Part shown: positions 44,435 through 52,871 of the stretch, piece after piece
Position numbering within the stretch: position 1 is the stretch's first letter
How the letters are laid out: the number at the start of each line of letters is the position of its first letter
Origin: Lentisphaerae bacterium ADurb.Bin082
Lineage (GTDB): Bacteria; Verrucomicrobiota; Lentisphaeria; Oligosphaerales; Oligosphaeraceae
Assembly: GCA_002070945.1 (NCBI GenBank)
Contig: MWEG01000028.1
Location: forward strand, 1 to 64,000
Reading direction: 5' to 3'
Length of the DNA stretch: 64,000 nucleotides
Notes under the pieces: generated by a model
Seen by the model: the letters and a program-made list of their open reading frames with translations, nothing else
What the model was told of the DNA's origin: nothing
Database searches by the model: none
Position numbers and translations under genes: made by a program

Positions 44435-44946
44435 GGACAGCTGCTGCCGATGTTTTTTGCCGCTGGCTGGGATGTTTTGCCGGGTTCTTGCTGCTGTTTT
44501 TGCCGGCTTGCAATAGTTTCAAGGTGCCGGTGTTTTATCTCAGTTTTCATCCAATTCCGGCGACGGTCGAGATTATGGGCCGTGCGCCGTACATCAACGT
44601 TGAAAGCGCCGATGGCAGAACCAGCCAGGTGATTGGGAAATATCCCTTTTTTGATTCGGCCCAAATCATCAAGGCGGAGGTCGTCCCCGATGCGGCGACC
44701 GGCAAGTGCGGCTTGAAGCTGTACTTGGACCGGAAGGGCGTCACCGCCTGGCATGAGCTGGCTGTCTATCATCGCGCCGAGCAGGTGGCTGCTGTCATGG
44801 ACGGCTTTTACCTCGGCATCGCGAGTTTCGCCAGCCAGGCCGATGAACCCGGCGTCCTGACCACAAACCCGTTGTGGACAGAGTATGAGGCGCAGAAGAT
44901 AGTCGAGCATGTCGAAGCAAACTATGAGTTGGGCGGGAAGGAATAA
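44431..44946 (+). CDS. Small lipoprotein, possible SecD P1-like fold
   Basis: A 171-residue protein with a lipobox (LPAC, Cys at ~27) after a hydrophobic helix. Residues ~90-130 (CGLKLYLDRKGVTAWHELAV, AAVMDGFYLG) resemble the periplasmic head of SecD-type domains, where a hydrophobic strand pair surrounds a DG turn. This is a resemblance only. It overlaps the sigma-54 activator by 4 nt, so the two genes are probably translated together. No known family is recognised. Confidence 0.6.
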   Translation: MRTAAADVFCRWLGCFAGFLLLFLPACNSFKVPVFYLSFHPIPATVEIMGRAPYINVESADGRTSQVIGKYPFFDSAQIIKAEVVPDAATGKCGLKLYLDRKGVTAWHELAVYHRAEQVAAVMDGFYLGIASFASQADEPGVLTTNPLWTEYEAQKIVEHVEANYELGGKE

Positions 44947-45007
44947 GGAGAGTGCGGCAGGGGCTGTCTTTCTCCGCCTTAGGCGTCAGCAGATAAAAGG
45001 TTGAATT

Positions 45008-47143
45008 ATGTCAGAACAAAAGTGTTATGCATCTTGCGATGAGTCTTTGGAGGATATGTTGCTTGCTGCTGCCGAAGGCCAGGAAGAGGCTTCTGGGCAG
45101 ATTGCGTCGATTCTGCGTTTCGCAGAACCACGCGACAGTTCGCAGTGGGCGCCAGCGGTGCGGGAGTTCTGGCAGAGCAGCCTGGAGCTGGTGGTTGAGA
45201 AGATTGACCATGACCAGCTCCGGCCGGGCGACTGCCAGCTGTTGGAGTCCATCCTGTTGTCCGGTTTTGACAGCATTGTGATTCGGGATCGGCTGGGAGC
45301 GTACTTTAAGTATATGTTTCGGCACTACCGCGATCCGGCTGGCCTGCTTGATGCCATTGGCGTCCGTGACAGCGGCCTGGCACTGTCCGTCGTTCACCTT
45401 CGCTACCAGATTATGCAGCAGGTGAAGCCTGGTGCTTTTTGCTATGACCGTCAGTTTGGTCTGGGCGTGGTCACCACGTTGGACGACATCGCCAACGATG
45501 TCGTCATCCAGTTTGAACGCCGGCACACGGTTCCGCTCCGGCTGTTCATGGACAATTTCATCATTGTGAAGGACCTTTCATTGGTACACAGCCTCCTGTG
45601 CGGCAAATCCGCCGCCAGCCTCCTGAAGCCAGCTACGTTTACGGAGGACGTCCTGGGCAGCCTGATTGCGCAGGCGCCGCTGGCCGAGGATTTGGGTCAG
45701 CGCCTGCTGGTTCCCAAGGTTCTCACAGAAGAGCAGTATGCGGCGTTTGCCAGCGGCGAGTCGCCGTTTTCCACTGCCTCTTCAACTGGCTCAACCCAGG
45801 CGGCGCCTGCTGCGACCGCCGCGAATGTTTTCTCTGAACAATGGGATGCCAGCCGCAGCCTGCTGGAATTGTCGGAACGTCTGAAGAACCTGAACACCCT
45901 GGAAGTGGAAGGTCAGCCCAACTTGGACAACGTCGTCGGTATCCTGCGGCACTCCGCCGGACGTGGCGAACAGGCGGACAAGTTTGCCCTCAGCCTGGCC
46001 TTGTTGCACAAGATGGCCGGCCCGTTGCTGCCCTGGCTGAACCAGGTTTTGGCCGGGTTGGTGGAGAAAGCGGTGGTCTGGCAGAATGCGGCGATCTTCG
46101 CGGCCGTCACCGACAAGCTGCCCAGCAGGCTGCTGCCGTTCTGGCTGCGGGCGACGTCGGTCGCTATGGGCAACGACTATCTGGCTGCCCAGGCGTTGCT
46201 GCTGCCGGCGCGCTTGTGGACCCAGGTGGAGAAGGTGTTGTCGGAAGCTTCGGATCGCCATCTCCTGGTGGAGAAAGTCATGGAACGCTTGAAGACCGGC
46301 AGACCTTCGGCGGACGTGTTGTATTGGGTATGGAAAAGCGATCAGCAGCAGTTGAAGGACGAGTATCTTGGCGATGCCCATCTCCTGTTCAAGACGCTCG
46401 GTCAAAGTGTCAGCGGCAGCTATCTCAAGGCGCAGCGCGATTTGAAGCGCCTGCTGCTTGCTGACGAGAAATTCCAGCGGCAAGTCATGTTGGACGGCAA
46501 GCATGAGGCAGTGCTGGCGTTGATTCGCTGCGCGAAGCGGATGACTTTGCTGGATGCGAGCGAGCGGCAGAGCCTGCTGGTGAAAATTGTGCGTCATTAT
46601 CCGCAGTTCATTCAGGACGTCGAAGAGCGCCGTGCTACAGCGCAGCGCCGGGCGGTCGGGAAGATAACGTCGGTACACAGCTTCAATCAACGGCGCCAGG
46701 AGTTGGAAGAGTTGATCAACACGTTGATTCCCGAAAATATCAAGGCGATAGAAGAAGCGCGTGCGTTGGGGGACTTGCGGGAGAATTCGGAATACAAGTA
46801 TGCCAAGGAGCAGCAGGCGTTTCTGGCTCAACGGCGGATTGAGCTGGAAGAAGGCCTGCAAGGCATGGTGGCGACGGATTTCCGCGATGTGGTGGTGAAA
46901 GATGCCGCAGTTCCCGGTTCGACGATTGTCCTGCGCCATCACGACGGCAGCGAACACAAGTACTATCTGCTCGGACTTTTTGACAGCAATCCCGAGCTTG
47001 GCATGATATCCTGCGATGCGCCGCTGGGAAAAGTGCTCCTGGGCTGCGTGGCGCAAGACGAGGTCGAATTGCCTTCCGGGGAAAAGGCCACCGTCGTGTC
47101 CGTGAGCCGGCTGCCAGAGGACATCCTGGCGCGGCTGGCATAG
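45008..47143 (+). CDS. greA: Long PVC-type transcription elongation factor GreA
   Basis: A 711-residue protein. The last ~165 residues are a full GreA/GreB unit: a coiled coil with the acidic tip ALGDLRENSEYKYAKE, and the FKBP-like C-terminal domain (VPGSTIVLRHHDGSE, GKVLLGCVAQDEVEL). GreA normally has ~158 residues. About 545 extra N-terminal residues precede it. Chlamydial GreA is similarly long. The acidic Asp/Glu pair needed to rescue stalled RNA polymerase is present. The N-terminal part has helical repeats and no recognised motifs. An RBS-like AAGG lies upstream. Confidence 0.88.
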   Translation: MSEQKCYASCDESLEDMLLAAAEGQEEASGQIASILRFAEPRDSSQWAPAVREFWQSSLELVVEKIDHDQLRPGDCQLLESILLSGFDSIVIRDRLGAYFKYMFRHYRDPAGLLDAIGVRDSGLALSVVHLRYQIMQQVKPGAFCYDRQFGLGVVTTLDDIANDVVIQFERRHTVPLRLFMDNFIIVKDLSLVHSLLCGKSAASLLKPATFTEDVLGSLIAQAPLAEDLGQRLLVPKVLTEEQYAAFASGESPFSTASSTGSTQAAPAATAANVFSEQWDASRSLLELSERLKNLNTLEVEGQPNLDNVVGILRHSAGRGEQADKFALSLALLHKMAGPLLPWLNQVLAGLVEKAVVWQNAAIFAAVTDKLPSRLLPFWLRATSVAMGNDYLAAQALLLPARLWTQVEKVLSEASDRHLLVEKVMERLKTGRPSADVLYWVWKSDQQQLKDEYLGDAHLLFKTLGQSVSGSYLKAQRDLKRLLLADEKFQRQVMLDGKHEAVLALIRCAKRMTLLDASERQSLLVKIVRHYPQFIQDVEERRATAQRRAVGKITSVHSFNQRRQELEELINTLIPENIKAIEEARALGDLRENSEYKYAKEQQAFLAQRRIELEEGLQGMVATDFRDVVVKDAAVPGSTIVLRHHDGSEHKYYLLGLFDSNPELGMISCDAPLGKVLLGCVAQDEVELPSGEKATVVSVSRLPEDILARLA

Positions 47144-47347
47144 GGGAATTACGGCCGGTACGATTTTGCTGCGGCAGCCGTTGACGATGGCCTGGTGCTA
47201 TGGCGGCAGGCAATAGGTCAGCCATTGAGGGCGGTCATTTTTGCCTACACGTGCTGCGCTGGCTGGAAGCCTGTGGAAGCCAAGTCTTGCTAAACCTCTA
47301 AAATTGATGTATAGTATGTGCTGTAATTTGATACTTACAGGTGTACT

Positions 47348-47971
47348 ATGCGGATTGTTTTACGCGAAAAGCTGCCCTACGATTTGTTCGACTATACGCA
47401 GTTGAGCAGTGTTTTGTCTGCTTACGCCAATGTTCGCGGAAAGATTGGTCGTCTGCTGGCCTCGGGTGAGATCATCCGTCTTAAAAAGGGTCTTTACACC
47501 TTCCCAGAGTACTTGCGGCGAGTTCCTCTCAATCCTTGCATTGTCGCCAATATGCTTTATGGCCCCAGCTATGTCAGCCGGGATTTTGCTCTGTCCTACT
47601 ATGACATGATTCCTGAAACGGTCGCGGTGGTGACGTCAATGACAACCGGACGTCCACGCCGCTTCCAGACACCAGTAGGAATTTTCGACTACCAACAACG
47701 CCAGGCGGCAGATTTCTCTATTGGCATTGAAAACATCGACTCCGGCAATGGCGTTTTCCTAATTGCCGGACGTGAAAAAGCACTCTATGACAAGGTGTTG
47801 ACGGACAAGCGCTTCGATGGCCAAGACGTGGAAAGCTATCTCCTCCATGATCTGCGCCTTGAGCGCGACAGCTTGGCGTCACTGAATCTCAATTTGCTTC
47901 GGGAATTGCGCGCTGTCGCCCGCGGGCGGATGAGCGTACTGCTTGATTTCCTTATAGGTCTCTGCCGATGA
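47348..47971 (+). CDS. AbiEi-family antitoxin (type IV TA)
   Basis: A 207-residue protein of the AbiEi/AbiGi type. The N-terminal winged-helix part (ANVRGKIGRLLASGEIIRLKKGLYTFPE) is followed by the family core (VANMLYGPSYVSRDFALSYYDMIPE, GREKALYDKV). Its stop overlaps the toxin gene by 4 nt, the usual arrangement. AbiEi both blocks toxin effects and represses its own promoter; an AT-rich site with GTATAGTATG and GATACTTAC lies just upstream (47308-47340). Confidence 0.88.
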   Translation: MRIVLREKLPYDLFDYTQLSSVLSAYANVRGKIGRLLASGEIIRLKKGLYTFPEYLRRVPLNPCIVANMLYGPSYVSRDFALSYYDMIPETVAVVTSMTTGRPRRFQTPVGIFDYQQRQAADFSIGIENIDSGNGVFLIAGREKALYDKVLTDKRFDGQDVESYLLHDLRLERDSLASLNLNLLRELRAVARGRMSVLLDFLIGLCR

Positions 47972-48834
47972 ATCCCATGCTGCGACAAATGCTTGGCCGC
48001 TATGTCTGCCGGAACGAAGCGGAATACGTCAACGCCATCCGCGAAATCATGCAGGAGTTGGCTTTGCTTGGACTCTGGCGAGGCAAGTTTTTCGAGCATG
48101 CCGCTTTCTACGGCGGTACGGCTCTGCGAATCGTTCATGGACTCAACCGCGGTTCAGAAGACCTCGATTTTTCCTTGCTGAAAACTAATCCTGAGTTCAC
48201 GCTGACAACTTATGCAGGCGCCCTCAAAAAGGAATTGTTGGCATTCGGGTTCCCAGTCGATTTCGTCGTCAAAGAAAAGAGCCAGGTTTCCACGATAGAT
48301 TCTGCTTTTCTCAAGGGAAACACCAAGGTTCTGATGATTTCCATCGGAGTTCCAGCAGCCCTGAGCGACAAGGTGTATGCTCAAAAAGAATTGAAAATAA
48401 AATTTGAGATTGACCTTGACCCGCCGCCTGGTTTCACTACCGAAGTCCGGACGCTGTTGCGGCCTATTCCACACAGCGTGCGTATCTATTCATTGCCGGA
48501 TTTGTTTGCTGGCAAGTTGCATGCCGTTCTTTGCCGCCGATGGCGGAACCGTTCCAAGGGACGTGATTGGTACGACTTGGTTTGGTATGCTGCCAATCAC
48601 CCGGCCGTAAACCTTAAGCATCTTGAACAAAGAATGCGTTACTCCGGCGATTATGCCGATGAAACACCGCTGGGCTTGGATGCACTTAAAAGTCTCTTGG
48701 ATGATGCCATTGAAGCGATAGACCTCGAACTGCTTCGACAGGATGTCCTGCCTTTCATTCGTGACCATCAAGAGCTGGAGTTGTGGAGCAAAGACTTTTT
48801 CCGGCAAGTAATCGCCATGATAGTCCCTGCGTAA
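47968..48834 (+). CDS. AbiEii-family nucleotidyltransferase toxin (type IV TA)
   Basis: A 288-residue nucleotidyltransferase-like toxin. The conserved YGGTALRIVHGLNRGSEDLD motif (Asp pair in SEDLDFS, residues ~58-62) is the metal-binding core. KLHAVLCRRWRNRSKGRDWYDLVWY is the family C-terminal motif. It pairs with AbiEi, 4-nt overlap. Type IV AbiE systems limit phage growth by inducing bacteriostasis. Both motifs look intact. Confidence 0.9.
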   Translation: MNPMLRQMLGRYVCRNEAEYVNAIREIMQELALLGLWRGKFFEHAAFYGGTALRIVHGLNRGSEDLDFSLLKTNPEFTLTTYAGALKKELLAFGFPVDFVVKEKSQVSTIDSAFLKGNTKVLMISIGVPAALSDKVYAQKELKIKFEIDLDPPPGFTTEVRTLLRPIPHSVRIYSLPDLFAGKLHAVLCRRWRNRSKGRDWYDLVWYAANHPAVNLKHLEQRMRYSGDYADETPLGLDALKSLLDDAIEAIDLELLRQDVLPFIRDHQELELWSKDFFRQVIAMIVPA

Positions 48835-49570
48835 CCGCAGACCGTGCGGCATAGGGCTGTCCACTAAAGTGCTTTATCTTGGGCGCCTTGCTTCGCAACT
48901 TGCCTGAACTCCGAGTAATTTATGGCGCCGATTACAAATTCCTGTGTATAGGGTTGCGCCTAGTGGCGCCTCCGAGGCTTTGAGAGCGGGGGGTGCCTTT
49001 GCCCTAGGCTAAAGCCTGGGTTAAGCATGGTTAAGTGCCTACGGTACAAATGGATGTGGACTTGGCGGACGGGGCGGACATAGTGGACGGCGGCGGCCTT
49101 AATTTCGAGCTTTTAGCGTTTTTGCCGCTGTGTGGCTGTTTTCCCTGTACAGCACACCTTAAAAAAATCTGCGTCATCAGCGTAATCTGCGGATAAAACA
49201 ACAGTTTCTCGCCCCTTGCCCCTTTCCTCGCACCTCGTCTTGCCGGAATTCCGAATATCAATGGGTGACCGATTACGGCGGCAGCGCCTTTTGCTGCGTT
49301 TATGATTTGCTTTTCGGCAGTAAGGACATTATGATTAAGGCCAGCGTTTGACCATCGCTTTGGTCTTATGGCGTCGGCTCAAGTCGGCACCGTCGGCAGA
49401 AGTGCTGGCGCTTTCCCCAGATTGGGAAGCCATTTGTTTGATTCTAAGTCATGGCCGCATTGAGTTGCCATCAGTGGCGACTTGGGTAGTGCTAGTCTGG
49501 AATGACCGGGCCTGAAGCAGAAGGAAAAAGATTAGATTATCAAACCAGAAAATAGGAAAGTAGGCTTGTC
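48835..49570. other. Gene-free interval of ~735 bp
   Basis: Contains CCCTAGGCTAAAGCCTGGGT-type repeats (~49000), a GTGGAC/GGGCGGAC run, and copy 4 of the composite dispersed repeat (49055-49275). The rest (49276-49550) has no clear gene or RNA. An AGGAAAG ribosome site starts at 49554 for the next gene. Confidence 0.7.
49055..49275 (-). repeat. Composite dispersed intergenic repeat, copy 4 (inverted)
   Basis: The inverted counterpart of copy 1: AGCGTTTTTGCCGCTGTGTG, TTTTCCCTGTACAGCACACC, AAAAATCTGCG..ATCTGCGGATAAAACA, ACAGTTTCTCGCCCCTTGCC, GAATTCCGAATATCAATGGG and TGACCGATTAC appear in that order on the plus strand. Confidence 0.85.
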
Positions 49571-52500
49571 ATGAAAAATGCTATGCCATTTTTTGCCCTG
49601 TCTTTGACTGCCTTGCTGTCGGCTCAGTCGGCTTTGCATCCGGCTGGCAAGCTTGGCGAGTTGACGGTCAGCGTACGCAACGGCGCACAAGCGCGTGAGA
49701 ATATGCTTGTCACCCAGCGCGTGACGCGCGAATGGGCAACGTCTGTCGCAAACGGCGGTCTTGCCGAGCAGCATGCGGACGGGAGCTTCACGCCGGTGCC
49801 TTTTGCGCTGGACAGTACGGGCGAAGCACCGGTCTTGGTCTGGCAGATGCCCGACACCACTGCGCCGAATGCGGTGCGACGCTTTGCGTGGCGCACGGAC
49901 CAGACGCTGCGCACCGCACCGGTCAGCGATTTGACCGTCTCGACTGACGACGAGCGCATCGCGATTGCGAACGGATATTTTCGGCTGACGCATCCGGTTC
50001 GCGGGAAAGGCGGCTTCCCGCGGGACATTGAATATGTCCGTTCGGGGAATGTTGATCCGAAACTCCATTTTCTTGACCGAATCGTCCGCAAGAGCGAGGA
50101 CGGGCGCTTGAAGCAGTATTACGCCAATGCCTGCGAAGATGCAACTGCGCGCGTGGTGTTTACGAGCCCGCTGCGTGTCGTGGTGGAAGTGCAGACCGGC
50201 TTCGGTCAGCGCACCGCCGAGACGCCCGGGCAGCCGCAGGTGGTTTATCGCTACGCCTACAGCGCCCTCTCTCCGGTCGTGCAGGTGGAGGCGCGCTATA
50301 CGCGCACAGATGACGGGCCGTGGCGCGAGCTGCACTTCCTCCATCTTACGCGCAATGAGGCGCACTACACGCGCTTTGTCACCGGGGACAGCGGCACCAC
50401 GCATCTTTTGCAGCCAAAGGGCGATCCCAGTCGCGCAGTGAGAGGGCCGCAGTGGGGAGTCATGGCGGATGAGACGGATGCCTGCGGAGCTGGTTTTGAT
50501 GGCGTGATGTGCTGGGATGCCTCGAATGAGTTCGTGTACTATGTCCGCAGCGGCCATACGACTTGGCAGGGGCCTGAGGCACGCTTTGTGGGTGGACTCT
50601 ACTTTGGACCGGCAGGCGACGAGGCTTGGTACAGCCAGTGGCTGGGATACGGACGCGAACCCGAGATTGCGCTCTTTATGGACGGTCGCCCCTGGATACC
50701 GGTTGAGCGTGAACCGCCGGTGGGCGCGTACCGCCTGGAAAACGCGGCGTTGCGAATAGTGTTCGCCGACGCAGAGCAAGGATTTGACTGCACGGGCATT
50801 GTGAACCTGTTGGCCGATGATGCCCGCTTTGTGCGTAGGCGCGACAGTGCGCCGGGGTTGTGGTCGCTGACCTTCAAGACGCCTGCGGATGCCGAAGGCC
50901 AGCAGGAGACCGCAGTGCTCTCCAACCGCTCTCCAGCTGCGCGGCGCAGAGCGGACGCCGAAAGCCGCCGACTTGAGTTTGTGTGGGAGGGCCTTGACCT
51001 GCCAGATGAGCCTGGCGTGGTGGATGTGCGCGTCGAGGTGTCGCTGGACGCGGGCGAAGGCGCGAGCGCGTGGCGCATCTACGTGGCCAACCGCAGTCAA
51101 CGTTTTGGTCTGGAGGAAACCTCATATCCGCTTTTCAACGAAGTGGTGCCAGCTGGTGTCGGCGATGTGCTGCTGCCGCGCGGCAACTGGGGCGGGCGCT
51201 TGATGCCCCGGCATCGCGGTAGTTTCGCTGCGCGGTACCCATCGGCAAGCTGTCCGTTGCAGATGATGGCTTTCCAGTTGGGCGAGGCCGGCCTCTACCT
51301 TGCCGCGCATGACGGCGCCGCTACGACCAAGCGGCTGAGCGTCAGCGCCGGGCAAGATGCTGCGTTTCACCCGCTGGCCGAACAGGCCTGCGTGCCGGGC
51401 GCGGCTGGTGCGCCAGCGTATCCTGTGATAGTCGCGGCCTATCGCGGCGACTGGTGGCAGGCAGCGCGGCGCTACCGCGATTGGGCCGTGCAGCAAACGT
51501 GGGCTGCCAAGGGGCCGATTGCGGAGCGCGATGATTTCCCGGCTCGTCTGAAGGAGCTGGGATTCTGGATGCTCCTGAGTGGCCCGCCGGAAACGATCAC
51601 CAGCACTATGGCGCAGGCGGCCGAACTCTTTCCAGACATGCCGATTGGCGTGCATTGGTACAACTGGCACCAGATTCCCTTTGACCATACCTATCCGGAA
51701 TACTTCCCGACTAAACCGGGCATGGCCGAGGCGACGCGCGAAATGACCGCGAAGGGGCAGACGGTGATGCCTTACATCAACGGACGGTTGTGGGACGTGG
51801 AGATTCCGAGTTTTGAGACCGGATTCCCGGCGGCAGCCAAGCAACCAAACGGCGCCAACTATGTCGAGGTTTACGGCTCGAAGCGCAAGCTGGCGCCGAT
51901 GTGCGCCGCGACGCCGCTGTGGCAAGCCAAGGTTCAGGAAATTTGCCAGCGCCTGATGGATGAGTGCGGTGTGAACGCGATTTACCTGGATCAGATCGGC
52001 GCTGCCAGACCCGCGCCATGCTATGACCCCGCGCACGGCCACCCGCTGGGCGGCGGTGGCCATTGGACTGCTGGCTATCGGAAGATGCTGACCCCGATTA
52101 AGCGCGAGGCGGCGCGCCGCAACATCGTGCTGACCACCGAGAACACGGCCGAACCTTACATGGATAATATCGACGGCTATCTGACCTGGAATCCACGCGA
52201 GCAGCAGGATGTGCCGCTCCTGCCGGCCGTCTATTCAGGCTATACGGTCTATTTCAGCAGCCCGCAGGCCGCGCAAGATTCGCTGGACGCCTTCTGCGCG
52301 GCGCAGGCGCGTGACTTCCTGTGGGGGTGCCAACTGGGCTGGAACAGTAATTGGATACTGAAGCCCTCGCATCGCGAGAAGCAGCAGTTCCAGCATGAAC
52401 TCTGTCGCTATCGTCTCGCAGCCCGTGCGTTCATGGTGGAGGGACAGCTCATCGACGAACTGCGCCCGCTCAACGAGGTGCCGCTGGTGACGCATCTGTG

Positions 52501-52792
52501 GAACAGAACCAAACCGCATAACGCGCGCTTGCCGGCAGTCATGGGCACGCTGTGGCGCGATCACGCCTCTGAACGCCTCGCAGTCGCAATCGTCAACACG
52601 ACTGGCACAGCGCAGACGTTTGATTTCCAGGTCGAGCCGGAACGCTGGCTGAAGAGCCAGGGTCCGTGGAGCCTTTATGACCTGATGCCCTCGGGCAAGA
52701 GTCCGCTTCATTTGCCAGAGAACCGGCGGGTGCTGCTCGGCGATCTCGCGCCGCGTGAAATCAGGATTTTTGTGATTGCTGCCCGTCAATAG
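49571..52792 (+). CDS. DUF6259-like secreted glycan-processing protein
   Basis: A 1073-residue exported protein with a signal peptide (MKNAMPFFALSLTALLSAQ). It has an N-terminal beta-sandwich region and a barrel with IPFDHTYPEYFPTKPGM and NAIYLDQIGAARPAPCYDP, typical of DUF6259-type proteins of Planctomycetota and Lentisphaerota, distantly related to GH101-like barrels. The C-terminal ~150 residues look beta-rich. The leader and signal peptide are nearly identical to those of the gene at 55848. Together with two heparinase-family genes it looks like part of a glycan-degradation locus. Confidence 0.72.
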   Translation: MKNAMPFFALSLTALLSAQSALHPAGKLGELTVSVRNGAQARENMLVTQRVTREWATSVANGGLAEQHADGSFTPVPFALDSTGEAPVLVWQMPDTTAPNAVRRFAWRTDQTLRTAPVSDLTVSTDDERIAIANGYFRLTHPVRGKGGFPRDIEYVRSGNVDPKLHFLDRIVRKSEDGRLKQYYANACEDATARVVFTSPLRVVVEVQTGFGQRTAETPGQPQVVYRYAYSALSPVVQVEARYTRTDDGPWRELHFLHLTRNEAHYTRFVTGDSGTTHLLQPKGDPSRAVRGPQWGVMADETDACGAGFDGVMCWDASNEFVYYVRSGHTTWQGPEARFVGGLYFGPAGDEAWYSQWLGYGREPEIALFMDGRPWIPVEREPPVGAYRLENAALRIVFADAEQGFDCTGIVNLLADDARFVRRRDSAPGLWSLTFKTPADAEGQQETAVLSNRSPAARRRADAESRRLEFVWEGLDLPDEPGVVDVRVEVSLDAGEGASAWRIYVANRSQRFGLEETSYPLFNEVVPAGVGDVLLPRGNWGGRLMPRHRGSFAARYPSASCPLQMMAFQLGEAGLYLAAHDGAATTKRLSVSAGQDAAFHPLAEQACVPGAAGAPAYPVIVAAYRGDWWQAARRYRDWAVQQTWAAKGPIAERDDFPARLKELGFWMLLSGPPETITSTMAQAAELFPDMPIGVHWYNWHQIPFDHTYPEYFPTKPGMAEATREMTAKGQTVMPYINGRLWDVEIPSFETGFPAAAKQPNGANYVEVYGSKRKLAPMCAATPLWQAKVQEICQRLMDECGVNAIYLDQIGAARPAPCYDPAHGHPLGGGGHWTAGYRKMLTPIKREAARRNIVLTTENTAEPYMDNIDGYLTWNPREQQDVPLLPAVYSGYTVYFSSPQAAQDSLDAFCAAQARDFLWGCQLGWNSNWILKPSHREKQQFQHELCRYRLAARAFMVEGQLIDELRPLNEVPLVTHLWNRTKPHNARLPAVMGTLWRDHASERLAVAIVNTTGTAQTFDFQVEPERWLKSQGPWSLYDLMPSGKSPLHLPENRRVLLGDLAPREIRIFVIAARQ

Positions 52793-52871
52793 ATAGGAAA
52801 ACCTGCGGGAAATTATATTTAATATTTTTATTCCAACTACTTATGGCTTAAAACAGCCCAGGAATTCGACG

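Noticed and set aside
50599-51100. Long minus-strand frames inside the DUF6259-like and heparinase genes (for example 49532-51100 and 54036-55643)
   Set aside because: Arg/His-rich translations with no motif, fully inside real plus-strand genes in high-GC DNA.
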